The notes: generated from the sequence alone by a model not told the origin. A stretch of DNA of 64,000 nucleotides from Ignavibacteriaceae bacterium (GCA_008933765.1 WBUK01000001.1:124001-188000), one strand, 5' to 3'. Numbered from the stretch's first letter, positions 8,204-17,510 are shown. Made by a program: numbers and translations.

Positions 8204-9377
8204 CTGCGAACTTAATATCGTTTTTTCTGACCAATGAGTCTATTTTTTCCATCACTCTTTCAACGGGTAAATCTCTGAAGCATTCATGTTTTCTGTTGCA
8301 GATTTTCAAATTGCAACCGATACAATCAAGTTCATCCAACCTGACGGTTTCATGCTTTTCACCAAATGGTCCCTGAAGTTTGGGATCGGTAGGCCCGTGC
8401 AGAGCCAAAACGGGCACCCCCAACGAAGAAATGAAGTGCATGGGGCCACTGTCGTTCGCTACGGCAAATTTGCACCCAAGTGCCAATCCCCCCATTTGCA
8501 GAAAAGTTGTTTCGGGCGCCATAATTGCGTTTTCTTTCATTAAAGCGGCTATTGCTTCTGCCTCTTCAAGATCACCCTTTCCCCAAAGGATTAAGCACTT
8601 AACGGGGTATTTTTTACAGATTTCATTCCCAATTTCAGCAAATTTTTCGGGGTCGCACCTTTTAGATTCCCATCCGCCCCCGGGCACCAACGCAACAAAT
8701 GAATAACCCTTTCCTGCATCCGCACCGGCACTTTGTTCACCCTCTGTACCCGAACTCTCAAAACGCCCCACATCCAACTCCGCCTCCGAACCCGCACCGG
8801 CACTTTGTTCATCCCCTGCCCCTGATAAATACCCTGCTTCAAACACACCCTCCACTCCCAACGCTTCAAAAAACTTTTCGCCCCAAAGCCTTTCTTCATC
8901 CGGCACCGTGGTTATTGGCTCGCGCGAAACAACCTTAATCCCAATCTGCTCAATAAATCGCAAATGAAGCTCACCGGCGTGGTAGGTGCCTCTCTCAGGC
9001 GGACCGTAAAGATTGTACGCATATTTCCTTCCTCTGTATGGAAAGCCAGCCCTAAACCGTGCACCGCTTGCAAATGTTAACTGCGCCGATTTCGGATTTG
9101 AATACATATCAATCACCAAATCGTAATGCCGTTTTCTGATCAGCAAAATCTTCCGGAAAATTTCAGATTTCCTGCCGCTTTCAAAAACAATCACTTCGTC
9201 AATAAACGGAATCCCGCGAAGAAGCGGCGCCGAAGGCTTCTCCGTTAAAAAATCGATCCTCGCTTCCGGATATTGCGCTTTTATGTTCTTCAGCACCACC
9301 GTGCTGAGTATAACATCACCAATTCCTTTGAATTTGATGAGCAAAATGCGCAATATACCGCTTTTTGGCAGTAACAT
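8190..9377 (-). CDS. GT9 family glycosyltransferase (heptosyltransferase-like), first gene of the GT9 run
   Basis: 395 residues. GILRILLIKFKGIGDVILSTVVLKN is the N-terminal GT9 signature, ALVPGGGWESKRCDPEKFAEI the donor-phosphate region, and FAVANDSGPMHFISSLGVPVLALHGPTDP the classic C-terminal motif. It also carries the four-Cys C-x2-C-x4-C-x5-C segment near residue 360, as in the GT9 gene at 5501. About 35 residues before the GGGW motif are a Gly/Glu/Ser/Ala-rich insertion with a duplicated GEQSAGA-type unit. It starts the minus-strand GT9 operon, divergent from prmC with an 83-base gap. Probable role: heptose or related sugar transfer to LPS core at the inner membrane. Confidence 0.87.
   Translation of the reverse strand: MLLPKSGILRILLIKFKGIGDVILSTVVLKNIKAQYPEARIDFLTEKPSAPLLRGIPFIDEVIVFESGRKSEIFRKILLIRKRHYDLVIDMYSNPKSAQLTFASGARFRAGFPYRGRKYAYNLYGPPERGTYHAGELHLRFIEQIGIKVVSREPITTVPDEERLWGEKFFEALGVEGVFEAGYLSGAGDEQSAGAGSEAELDVGRFESSGTEGEQSAGADAGKGYSFVALVPGGGWESKRCDPEKFAEIGNEICKKYPVKCLILWGKGDLEEAEAIAALMKENAIMAPETTFLQMGGLALGCKFAVANDSGPMHFISSLGVPVLALHGPTDPKLQGPFGEKHETVRLDELDCIGCNLKICNRKHECFRDLPVERVMEKIDSLVRKNDIKFADERS
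8719..8819 (-). repeat. 72-bp duplicated unit inside a glycosyltransferase gene
   Basis: CGCACCGGCACTTTGTTCA occurs at 8721 and 8793, 72 bases (24 codons) apart. It encodes the repeated GEQSAGA/DEQSAGA segment of a low-complexity loop. Confidence 0.75.
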
Positions 9378-9460
9378 ACTAAATTTTTTGTGCCATGTTC
9401 ATATATTTCACGGTTGCAAATCTATAAATTCCAAACTATTTACACAATTTTTATATCCCG

Positions 9461-10324
9461 ATGGCTACTGTTCTTGAAATTCTCGATGTTTCTTCCAAAT
9501 TTCTGGACGAAAAAGGGATAGAATCCCCCAGGCTTAACGCCGACCTTATGATGGCGCATGTGTTGAATTGTCGCCGGCTTGACCTTTACCTGATGTTCGA
9601 CCGACCCCTCAAAGAAGAAGAATTAGAAAGTTACCGCAATTTTGTCCGCAGAAGAATTAAATTCGAACCACTTCAATATATTCTCGGCTATGTGGAATTT
9701 TTCAACCTGAAACTAAAGGTAAACCCCTCGGCATTGATCCCTCGTCCGGAAACCGAACTCTTCGTCGAAATTGTGGTGAATGAAAACAAGAATAAAGAAA
9801 ACCTCCGCGTGTTGGATTTAGGCACCGGTAGTGGCAATATTTCTATCGCCTTGGCGGCAAACCTGCCCGGTGTTAAGGTTACTTCGGTGGATATAAGCAA
9901 CGACTCTCTCGAACTCGCACGGGAAAATGCGCATTCCAACGGGGTTGAAAACATTGAATTTATCAACGCCGACATGAACGATTTCCTCCGCAAAATCGCA
10001 ACTGAAGACAACCCGTTTGACATTATCGTCTCAAACCCGCCTTATGTATCACAGGCTGACTATGATATGGTGCAGGAGGAAGTGGCGCAATTCGAGCCTC
10101 CGTTCGCCGTTACTGATTTTGCCGATGGCTACTCGTTTCACACGACCATCATCTCCTCCGCCGGTTCAATCCTTAAAAATGACGGAAAACTCTACTTAGA
10201 AATGGCAAAGGGGCAGGAGGAGCAACTCCGCAGCATGATGAAAAATTCCGGCTTCCAAAACATCGAAGTTATTAAAGATTACAACAGAATTTTCAGGTTT
10301 ATTAAAGGTATAAAAAAGGTTTAA
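9461..10324 (+). CDS. prmC: Release factor glutamine methyltransferase
   Basis: 287 residues, the family length. PrmC methylates the GGQ glutamine of peptide chain release factors with S-adenosylmethionine. The N-terminal helical domain (residues 1-80) is followed by PRPETELFVE, the SAM-binding VLDLGTGSGNISIALA near residue 120, and the catalytic NPPY motif (IIVSNPPYVSQADY near residue 190). It heads a plus-strand run prmC-dtd-phosphomutase-like; dtd starts 2 bases after the stop. Confidence 0.95.
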   Translation: MATVLEILDVSSKFLDEKGIESPRLNADLMMAHVLNCRRLDLYLMFDRPLKEEELESYRNFVRRRIKFEPLQYILGYVEFFNLKLKVNPSALIPRPETELFVEIVVNENKNKENLRVLDLGTGSGNISIALAANLPGVKVTSVDISNDSLELARENAHSNGVENIEFINADMNDFLRKIATEDNPFDIIVSNPPYVSQADYDMVQEEVAQFEPPFAVTDFADGYSFHTTIISSAGSILKNDGKLYLEMAKGQEEQLRSMMKNSGFQNIEVIKDYNRIFRFIKGIKKV

Positions 10325-10326
10325 CA

Positions 10327-10776
10327 ATGAGAGCATTGGTTCAAAGGGTAAACAGAGGCAGCGTTACAATCCAAGACCCCGAATACTTTGCAAAAATTGG
10401 GCACGGAATGGTCATTCTGCTCGGAGTGAAAGAGGGAGATACCGAACAGGATGTAATCTTCACAGCTGATAAGTGCGCTAATCTACGAATTTTCAACGAC
10501 GCCGAGGGCAAAATGAACATTTCCGTAAAAGATACGGGCGGTGAAGTGCTGGTTATTTCACAGTTCACCCTGTACGGTGAAACCGCTCGCGGCAACCGAC
10601 CCGGTTTCACACTCGCTGCAAAACCCGAAACTGCAAACCACCTCTACGAAAAGTTCACCGAAAGAATGATACTTAACCTCGGTGCCGATAAAGTTAAAAC
10701 GGGTGTTTTTCAGGCTATGATGTCAGTTGAAATTATTAACGACGGACCCGTAACTCTGATGGTTGAGTCAAAATGA
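10327..10776 (+). CDS. dtd: D-aminoacyl-tRNA deacylase
   Basis: 149 residues, matching DTD length. It hydrolyses D-amino acids mis-attached to tRNA. N-terminal MRALVQRVNRGSVTI, the SQFTLYG motif near residue 80 and the C-terminal NDGPVTLMVES (Gly-cisPro motif) are all present. It is packed between prmC (2-base gap) and the next gene (ATGA overlap), so it is part of one transcription unit. Confidence 0.96.
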   Translation: MRALVQRVNRGSVTIQDPEYFAKIGHGMVILLGVKEGDTEQDVIFTADKCANLRIFNDAEGKMNISVKDTGGEVLVISQFTLYGETARGNRPGFTLAAKPETANHLYEKFTERMILNLGADKVKTGVFQAMMSVEIINDGPVTLMVESK

Positions 10777-11729
10777 CAAAAACCAAGGAGAAAAACGAAA
10801 AGAAATGTAACGGCTCTGTAATCCTCCTGTTTGTTGACGGTGTCGGGATCGGTGAACCATATAAAGAGAAAAACCCCTTCTTTTCCCATCCTTTTAAGAT
10901 TTTTTCCGATGTTTTTCCGGAGGCGCCACATCACGGAAATGTTCCTCTTCAATGTGAACAGGGGGTTTTATTCCCCGTTGATGCAGCACACGGTTTCCCC
11001 GGATTTCCGCAAAGCGGCACGGGGCAAATGTCGATCTTTGGCGGTTTCGATGCAATCAAGGCGTTTGGCGGACACTTCGGTCCCTATGCTCCAATATCAA
11101 TCGTTGATAAAATTTACGAAACAAATGTTTTCAAAGATGCGCTTGCAGCAGGCTACTCTTTCAATTTCCTGAACGCATATCCCCGACCTTTTTTCACTTA
11201 TCTCAGAAAGAAACCGAAACGGCTGAATGTTACAGCTCACTGCGTTTTATCATCAGGAATTGGTTTCAACAAGGCAGCGCAAGTGCATAAGAAACAGGCA
11301 GTTAGCGCCGAGATAACAAACCAGCGGTGGAGGGATAAAATCGGTCTGCTGGTTCCCCTCATAACTCCTGAAGATGCCGCAAATATTCTGCTGAGGAAAG
11401 CAAAAACCGCCGACCTTCTCGTTTATGAATATTTTCTGACGGACTATGCCGGGCACAGAAGATACGACGGTAACTTGGAAGAACTTTACGATACTATCGA
11501 CCGGTTCCTGTTGCACATATTTAAAAACTTCAACAGTGAACAGGATACTATCTTGCTCTGCTCCGACCACGGCAACTTTGAAGATATTTCCGTTAAAACA
11601 CACACGATGAATCCCTCGATGTTTATTGCACTTGGCAAACACGCCGACAAAGCACCTAAGGAGATAAAAGACTTAAAAAGCATTAAAAAATTTGTCTTTA
11701 AAATCTTAAAAGAAAATGAAATTTCTTAA
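10773..11729 (+). CDS. Alkaline phosphatase superfamily metalloenzyme (phosphomutase-like)
   Basis: 318 residues with the ligand pattern of the two-metal phosphopentomutase/phosphoglycerate mutase branch: FVDGVGIG at the N-terminus, the probable Thr nucleophile in PQSGTGQMS, DYAGHRRYD, LLCSDHGNFED and the final His in KTHTMNP. It probably moves or removes phosphate on a small metabolite; the substrate is not evident, and it is short compared with true phosphoglycerate mutases. Its ATG overlaps the dtd stop (ATGA), so translation is probably coupled. Confidence 0.82.
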   Translation: MTKTKEKNEKKCNGSVILLFVDGVGIGEPYKEKNPFFSHPFKIFSDVFPEAPHHGNVPLQCEQGVLFPVDAAHGFPGFPQSGTGQMSIFGGFDAIKAFGGHFGPYAPISIVDKIYETNVFKDALAAGYSFNFLNAYPRPFFTYLRKKPKRLNVTAHCVLSSGIGFNKAAQVHKKQAVSAEITNQRWRDKIGLLVPLITPEDAANILLRKAKTADLLVYEYFLTDYAGHRRYDGNLEELYDTIDRFLLHIFKNFNSEQDTILLCSDHGNFEDISVKTHTMNPSMFIALGKHADKAPKEIKDLKSIKKFVFKILKENEIS

Positions 11730-11852
11730 TAACGCCAAAATCAACAACGGATTATTATTAAGCTTCTTAAGCGAAAATGATGTGCAACAAACCAACTGAA
11801 AAAGCAACTCTTTCGATGAACAGACAGATGAGAGGCCTTCGGTATAAATAAA

Positions 11853-14339
11853 ATGAAACACCTCCGTTTTAACGACCTCCTTCGTTTCCCTGCATTAATT
11901 GCAGCCCCCGGTTTAATGGTTGGAATTTTAGTTAACGATTACGGTTACTTCCCCCTTTGGTTCTCGCTGCCTGTTTCGGTAACTGCATTATTGTTGATCC
12001 TCATCTTCAAATTAAAAGACCAAAACAGGCTGATCCCTCTGCTTGCATTGCTTTTTGGTTTTGCTTCGGGTGCTGCAACCATTTCGGTTTCAAACGCCTC
12101 GTTTCAGAGCAACCCACTCGGAAAATTAAAGCAATCGGATGCAGATATTACCGCAAAAATCTCCGAAATCAGGGTGATGACTTACGAGAAAATCTCTTTT
12201 ACGGGGGAAGTGTCGCTAATCCGCTACGATTCAACCGCTGTTGACACGATGGGAAAAAAGAGAACCAAGCGACACTTCACCGTTACAAAAAAATTTACCG
12301 AACCGCCAACCCTTTTGTTTCAGATTAAAAACCCCGATACTGCGCTTTATAAATCGTTTAAGCAACAGCTTTTGCCCGGAAGAGAAATCTCTCTGCAAGG
12401 TAGATATGCAAACCCATTAAACCGAAGGAACCCCGGTGGTTTTGACTACGCAGAATATTTGAAAAGGGAAAGAATCTCGGCTATCGTTTATGTTTATCCC
12501 GATTCAACTTACAACATCTCCGGGCAGCCCGACCTGATTGCCGGCTCAATTTATTCATTCCGGCAGTCAATTGGCGATAAAATAGACCAACTCCACGATA
12601 AATATACCGCCCCAATCCTTAAAGGCTTAATAATCGCAGACCGCAGCACAATAGACCCCGAAATTATGCAAAACTACATTGATACCGGGATAGCACACAT
12701 TCTTGCCGTTTCAGGCTTTAATGTGGCGGTTATTTATCTGATCACACTTCTGTTGTTCCAACGGTTAAAACCCTACAGCCGTGGCGCTGAGTTGTTTGCA
12801 CGCATTCTTATTCTTTTTCTTTTTTTAATTTTAACTCAATTTCAGGTTACTGTTGTGCGGGCGGTTGTAATGTTTTCGGTTTACTCACTGCTGAAATATT
12901 CCGGGCGTGAAACCACCGGCTGGAACACTCTTTCGATCACCATTATATTAATTTTGCTCGTTAACCCTCAGGATTTGTTCAGCACAAGTTTTCAGCTTTC
13001 GGTTGCGGCTGTAGTGGGGTTGTTTTTGGCGGAAAATATAAAATCAGAGGTTTTCAGAGTGTGGCGGGGATATTTCGGCGAGAAATCAAAAAAACTACTC
13101 GTCTCAAAACCCTTTTTCTGGGTTGCGGAAATGGTGCTCGTAACGCTTTTTGTGCAGCTTATTATGCTCCCGTTTCTCGTTGTATATTTCGGAAGGGTTA
13201 CGCTGCTCTCCATTCCTGCCAACATTATCGCAGTGCCGCTTTCTTCTTTCATGCTGGTTAACGGCATTCTTACGCTATTTCTTTCGTTAATCAGCAATTT
13301 CCTCGCCTCACTTTCAGCGGCGGTTTCGGGGTTGGCGAACTCAATCATCGATTATACTATCGGTTTTCTGAGGCACACAAATTGGGGTACAATCGAAATT
13401 TACGACAGCACCGCCTTTGAAGCCTTTGCGTTTTATGCTTTAATCGCCCTTTCTCTAATTTTAATTTCGGCTGCAAATTCTTTCAAAAAGAAAAGTCTGA
13501 TTGTGCTCGCAACCGCTGTGTGCATCCTCCTTAGCCACATCATGCTGCAAACACCTCTTCTGAAACCGGAAGAAAACTACATCATAACCGTTGATGTGGA
13601 TCAGGGTGATTGTTACATCTTAAAAACCGCTTCGGGGGAAGTGTGGCTGATCGACGCCGGAGTGCTGGGTCCAACCTTTGATACCGGTGAAGCAATCATT
13701 ATCCCCCTGCTTAAAAGGTTCGGTATTGAGAAAATTCAGCACGCCTTCGTCTCTCACTACGATCTTGACCACGCCGGCGGCATGATCTCTCTGATGAAAA
13801 AAGGGCTGATTAAACAGCTGAACCTGCCACCGCCCGACCCTGCAGACACAAAAGAAGTGGCGCTTTTCTCTATTCTTGCTAAATATGGGAAACACAAAAT
13901 TTATAAAACCGGCGACCTTTTCTCCGCAAACGGGCTTAGCCTGAAAGTATTTAACCAAACACCAGAAACGGGGGCGAAAAGCAACTCAAGAAGTGGTGTT
14001 TTCATGGTTAACTTTGCAACTCACTCTGTTTTATTCACAGGCGACCTTGACCGAAAAGGGGAAAAAGCACTCATGGAAACGGAAAGTAACCTCCGCTCTG
14101 AAATCCTGAAGGTGAGCCACCACGGCAGTTCAACCGGCACTTCCCGTGCGTTGCTTGAAGAAGTTAAGCCGGCGTTTGCACTGATAAGCGCCGGTGTCGG
14201 TAACAGATACAGGCATCCGAGCCAAAAGGTGCTTCAACGACTTGAAGAAGCAAATACCGAAACTTTCAGAACCGACTTAGAAGGTTGTATTATCCTTCAA
14301 CTTGACGAAGGTTCAATAAAAAAAGTGAATTGGAGATAG
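11853..14339 (+). CDS. ComEC/Rec2 family DNA-uptake channel protein
   Basis: 828 residues. An N-terminal hydrophobic region and soluble DUF4131-type domain are followed by the multi-pass competence domain (HILAVSGFNVAVIYLI near residue 285, then about eight membrane segments). A C-terminal metallo-beta-lactamase-like domain follows: DVDQGDCYIL, SHYDLDHAGG, FTGDLDRKGE and KVSHHGSSTGTS. ComEC carries single-stranded DNA through the inner membrane during natural transformation, and the MBL domain is thought to degrade the other strand. All metal-binding motifs of that domain are present. It stands alone, 123 bases after the previous gene. No other competence genes are in the window. Confidence 0.92.
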   Translation: MKHLRFNDLLRFPALIAAPGLMVGILVNDYGYFPLWFSLPVSVTALLLILIFKLKDQNRLIPLLALLFGFASGAATISVSNASFQSNPLGKLKQSDADITAKISEIRVMTYEKISFTGEVSLIRYDSTAVDTMGKKRTKRHFTVTKKFTEPPTLLFQIKNPDTALYKSFKQQLLPGREISLQGRYANPLNRRNPGGFDYAEYLKRERISAIVYVYPDSTYNISGQPDLIAGSIYSFRQSIGDKIDQLHDKYTAPILKGLIIADRSTIDPEIMQNYIDTGIAHILAVSGFNVAVIYLITLLLFQRLKPYSRGAELFARILILFLFLILTQFQVTVVRAVVMFSVYSLLKYSGRETTGWNTLSITIILILLVNPQDLFSTSFQLSVAAVVGLFLAENIKSEVFRVWRGYFGEKSKKLLVSKPFFWVAEMVLVTLFVQLIMLPFLVVYFGRVTLLSIPANIIAVPLSSFMLVNGILTLFLSLISNFLASLSAAVSGLANSIIDYTIGFLRHTNWGTIEIYDSTAFEAFAFYALIALSLILISAANSFKKKSLIVLATAVCILLSHIMLQTPLLKPEENYIITVDVDQGDCYILKTASGEVWLIDAGVLGPTFDTGEAIIIPLLKRFGIEKIQHAFVSHYDLDHAGGMISLMKKGLIKQLNLPPPDPADTKEVALFSILAKYGKHKIYKTGDLFSANGLSLKVFNQTPETGAKSNSRSGVFMVNFATHSVLFTGDLDRKGEKALMETESNLRSEILKVSHHGSSTGTSRALLEEVKPAFALISAGVGNRYRHPSQKVLQRLEEANTETFRTDLEGCIILQLDEGSIKKVNWR

Positions 14340-14434
14340 CCTTTTTCCATAAATTTTTCTCTGATTTGCTGAAGAAACCCGGAACATGCCGTACATATTT
14401 ACGAAACCACCGGTGCTTCAGCTACTCACCCCTC

Positions 14435-15358
14435 TCAAATAACACCACTTTCTAAATAAACCACGCTCGGGTTATTCGAATTAATCTCCACCTCAATTCC
14501 AAAAGGTATTGTGAACAGATCGTCAACATGCCCAAACGGAAAATTTGTAATGACGGGCTTGTTTATCATGCTCAGATAATCGGAAAAAACCTCTTCCTGT
14601 GTTAAGGTTGGCGAGTCATCAGTTTCCCCTTCGGTAAACTGCCCGAAAATAAACCCCGCTGCCTTTTCAAAATATTCAGCAAGACGAAGATTGTTTAAAA
14701 AACGGTCTATTCTGTATGGCGGTTCAGTTACATCCTCAAAAAAGAAGATTTTCCCCTCAGGATCGGGCAAATAACTGCTGCCCATCATACCGCAGAAAAC
14801 CGCCAGATTGCCGCCGACAATCACCCCTTTTGCACTCCCCTTTCCGTTCCCTTCCAACGATAAACCGTCCGGAAGCGGAACTTCACCCTTCCAACCTTTA
14901 GATACTATATCAAAAAAGCCTTTTGCGGTATAATCAGAAACCGTTCCGCCAAAATCTACGGCAACCATCGGACCCGCAAACGATACCAGCCCCGTTTTTG
15001 CCAGATATGCCATCTGAAGTGTTGTTATATCACTGAAACCGCTGAAAATTTTCGGGTTGTTCCTGATTACAGAATAGTCAATCCCCGGCAAAAGCCTGCC
15101 CGCACCATATCCCCCACGCAGCGCCATAATTGCCTTCACTTCACTGTTGTTGAAAGCCCAGTGAATATCCCAAATTCTTTCATCATCGCTGCCGGCAAGG
15201 TTGCCACGCACAGCACAACAATTTGGCGTGGTTTCTACACGGAACCCTTTATCAATTAAATATTGTTTCCCTTTCTCTATTCTTTCTTCATTTGAAGGCG
15301 TTGAAGCCGGTGTTATCAGCGCTATCAGGTCTCCTTCTTTCAGCCGTGCTGGTTTCAT
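14435..15358 (-). CDS. LD-carboxypeptidase (peptidase S66 family)
   Basis: 307 residues from the ATG at 15358, chosen because GGAGAG lies 6 bases upstream and the protein then starts MKPARLKEGDLIALITPAS, like other family members. A longer frame adds 18 unlikely residues. S66 enzymes cut the L,D bond of tetrapeptides released from murein for recycling. Catalytic features seen: GGYGAGRLLPGIDY, the Ser nucleophile in SGFSDITTLQMAY, FEDVTEPPYRIDR with the catalytic Glu, and FPFGHVDDLFTIPFG with the His. There is no signal peptide, so it is cytoplasmic. It is divergent from the glycan operon, whose first start is 108 bases away. Confidence 0.92.
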   Translation of the reverse strand: MKPARLKEGDLIALITPASTPSNEERIEKGKQYLIDKGFRVETTPNCCAVRGNLAGSDDERIWDIHWAFNNSEVKAIMALRGGYGAGRLLPGIDYSVIRNNPKIFSGFSDITTLQMAYLAKTGLVSFAGPMVAVDFGGTVSDYTAKGFFDIVSKGWKGEVPLPDGLSLEGNGKGSAKGVIVGGNLAVFCGMMGSSYLPDPEGKIFFFEDVTEPPYRIDRFLNNLRLAEYFEKAAGFIFGQFTEGETDDSPTLTQEEVFSDYLSMINKPVITNFPFGHVDDLFTIPFGIEVEINSNNPSVVYLESGVI

Positions 15359-15465
15359 TGATGCTCTCCGAATTAAAATTTGTAAAATATGATTTACTGA
15401 ATTGACTGACAATTCATTTATCTGTAACTTTAAAATTACGATTTTTAATTTAATGTGAAAAATTA

Positions 15466-16623
15466 GTGACGCAAATTAACCGTTCCGGGCGAAATATTCT
15501 GTTCATTGGCGGGTCCCTGAACCAGACTACAATGATGCACAAAATTTCGAAATATTTCACCGAAGATAATCTCTTTTTTACCCCGTTTTACGGTGAAGGT
15601 TACATCCATCTGCTGCGACGGATGGGGTTGCTCGATTTTTCGATTCTGGGAGGTAGGTTCTTTGAAGGTACTATGAACTATTTCAAAGAACATAATTTGA
15701 AAGTTGACTATCGGGGACGCGCAAGAAAATATGACCTCGTCTTCACCTGCCAGGATATTATTTTCCCTAAAAATATAAGAAATACCAGGGTTATACTCGT
15801 TCAGGAAGGAATGACCGACCCCGAAAAAGTAGTTTATCACTTAGTGAGGTTTTTAAGGCTTCCCCGTTACGCTGCCAGCACTTCAATGACAGGGCTTTCA
15901 CACGCGTACGACAGGTTCTGTATTGCCTCTGAAGGCTATCGGGAGCATTTTATCAATAAAGGGGTGAACCCCGATAAATTGGTCGTCACCGGGATTCCAA
16001 ATTTTGATGATTGTGCCAAAAATTTCAACAACAATTTTCCGCATAAAAATTTTGTGCTGGTGGCTACTTCCGACACCCGGGAAACATATAAATATGAAAA
16101 CCGGAAAAAATTCATCAAACAAGCGATTAAAATCGCCAACGGCAGACAGCTGATCTTCAAACTTCACCCTAACGAAAAAATTGAACGGGCAATCGCTGAA
16201 ATTAAAAAATTAGCGCCCAATGCCATTATCTATTCTGACGGGAACATCGATGAGATGATTGCTAACTGCGATGTGCTGGTTACGAAATACTCTTCTACCG
16301 CCTACATCGGATTAATTCTCGGGAAAGAAGTGCATTCTTACTTTGATTTGGAAGACCTCAAAAAGATGATACCTATTCAAAACGGCGGGGACTCTGCCAG
16401 GCAAATCGCACAGGTTGGTCTCGAACTGCTCCAAATTCCTCTTGAAACACTGAAAAATAAAAATTCCGGAAAGAGACGAAAATTCTTCCAACCGAATGCA
16501 TCACATCCTACCGGAAGGCAAACAGCTAACCCAATGAGTGAACAAACCGGTAACCTAATTAGCAGACCAACAAGTAACCCGGCAGACAAAGGTTCCGGCT
16601 CTCTCGAAAAAGGAGGTATATAA
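15466..16623 (+). CDS. GT-B fold glycan-synthesis protein (CDP-glycerol/capsule transferase-like), first gene of glycan operon
   Basis: 385 residues starting at GTG. The C-terminal half resembles CDP-glycerol glycerophosphotransferases and capsule glycosyltransferases: IFKLHPNEKIERAI, NAIIYSDGNIDEMIANCDVLVTKYSSTAYIGLILGKEV. The N-terminal half has a Rossmann-like start (NILFIGGSLNQTTM) and VILVQEGMTDPEK. It could transfer a sugar or polyol phosphate, or act like a 2-epimerase of similar fold; I cannot decide which. The last 50 residues are a Thr/Asn/Pro-rich tail with three 8-residue repeats. The gene heads the operon that runs to 22289, and its TAA stop directly abuts a 25-codon ORF. Confidence 0.7.
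   Translation: MTQINRSGRNILFIGGSLNQTTMMHKISKYFTEDNLFFTPFYGEGYIHLLRRMGLLDFSILGGRFFEGTMNYFKEHNLKVDYRGRARKYDLVFTCQDIIFPKNIRNTRVILVQEGMTDPEKVVYHLVRFLRLPRYAASTSMTGLSHAYDRFCIASEGYREHFINKGVNPDKLVVTGIPNFDDCAKNFNNNFPHKNFVLVATSDTRETYKYENRKKFIKQAIKIANGRQLIFKLHPNEKIERAIAEIKKLAPNAIIYSDGNIDEMIANCDVLVTKYSSTAYIGLILGKEVHSYFDLEDLKKMIPIQNGGDSARQIAQVGLELLQIPLETLKNKNSGKRRKFFQPNASHPTGRQTANPMSEQTGNLISRPTSNPADKGSGSLEKGGI
16519..16590 (+). repeat. Three tandem 24-bp units in the C-terminal coding region of the GT-B gene
   Basis: Units at 16519-16542, 16543-16566 and 16567-16590 encode QTANPMSE, QTGNLISR and PTSNPADK. A diverged fourth copy may precede them. The array lies in a disordered tail and keeps frame. Confidence 0.85.
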
Positions 16624-16701
16624 ATGATTTACCCCGTAATTGATTGTTTTGCCTGCAATTTAAGAGTTACGGCTCGCACGAAAAGGATGGAAATTAAATG
16701 A
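16624..16701 (+). CDS. 25-codon ORF between GT-B gene and cytidylyltransferase
   Basis: The ATG directly follows the TAA of the preceding gene and has a near-perfect Shine-Dalgarno (AAAGGAGG at 16610-16617). Its TGA overlaps the ATG of the next gene (ATGA at 16698-16701). The peptide begins MIYPVIDCFACNL and ends KRMEIK; I do not recognise it. The arrangement fits a translated coupling peptide that carries ribosomes to the cytidylyltransferase start. It could equally be a chance ORF in a short spacer whose signals serve the next gene, which also has its own AAGGA site. Confidence 0.4.
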   Translation: MIYPVIDCFACNLRVTARTKRMEIK

Positions 16702-17510
16702 TACCGACCGATAAAATTGCAACTGTTGTTCAGGCGAGGCTTTCTTCCACCCGACTTCCGGGGAAGGTGATGCTGCCGCTTGCCGGTGCACCACTTCTGC
16801 AACGATTAATTGAAAGAATTGAAGCATCTGTATTAAAAGGCACTATTATTGTCGCCACTTCGAACCAACCTTCCGACGACCCCTTAGAGGAGTTCTGCAA
16901 TGAAAAAGGTTTCAGAATTTTCAGGGGAAGTATGGATGACCTGTTGCAAAGGCATGTCGGAGCCGGTGAATCGATGAACGCCGAGCATCTGCTTAAAATC
17001 CCATCGGATGTGCCGCTTATCGATCACGAAATTATTAACAGAGTTGTTCTCTTTTATTTCAAAAATGAGGGGGAATTTGATTATTTCTCCAATCTCCACC
17101 CTGCAACATATCCCGATGGTAACGATGTAGAAATTATGTCGATGGCTGCACTTCGAAAAGCAAATGTTGAAGCATTTCATAATTTTGAAAGAGAGCACAC
17201 TACTCCATATCTCTGGGAAAATCCCGATAAATTCAAAATTGGAAATTTGGAATGGGATATGGGGTCGGACTATTCAATGACGCACCGCTGGACTATTGAC
17301 TATCCGGAGGACTACCAATTCATTAAAACCGTATATGACAGGCTTTGGTCGCCTGACAGACACTTCACCATATATGATATTCTTAACCTGTTAGAGAAAG
17401 AGCCTGAAATTATGCAAATTAACAGCAAATACGCGGGGGTGAATTGGTATCGAAATCATCTCAATGAGCTAAAAACTATTACTCCCGACCAAACAAGAGA
17501 CCCACAATGA
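16698..17510 (+). CDS. SpsF-like cytidylyltransferase family protein
   Basis: 270 residues. The N-terminal VVQARLSSTRLPGKVMLPLAG is the nucleotide-binding signature of SpsF/CMP-sugar cytidylyltransferases (MobA/CMP-KDO synthetase fold). It is followed by IIVATSNQPSDDPLEEFC, HLLKIPSDVPLIDHEII and DVEIMSMAALRKA. SpsF proteins pair with NeuB-like SpsE in spore-coat glycan clusters. Here it is the best candidate for activating the operon's acidic sugar with CTP. It overlaps the next gene by 4 bases (ATGA). Confidence 0.85.
   Translation: MIPTDKIATVVQARLSSTRLPGKVMLPLAGAPLLQRLIERIEASVLKGTIIVATSNQPSDDPLEEFCNEKGFRIFRGSMDDLLQRHVGAGESMNAEHLLKIPSDVPLIDHEIINRVVLFYFKNEGEFDYFSNLHPATYPDGNDVEIMSMAALRKANVEAFHNFEREHTTPYLWENPDKFKIGNLEWDMGSDYSMTHRWTIDYPEDYQFIKTVYDRLWSPDRHFTIYDILNLLEKEPEIMQINSKYAGVNWYRNHLNELKTITPDQTRDPQ

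Noticed and set aside
8591-8938. Overlapping small ORFs on both strands near 8.6-8.9 kb
   Set aside because: Shadows of the repeat-bearing loop in the GT9 gene at 8190-9377.
9688-10023. 111-codon minus-strand ORF inside prmC
   Set aside because: Antisense to a well-supported prmC with intact SAM and NPPY motifs; no homology recognised.
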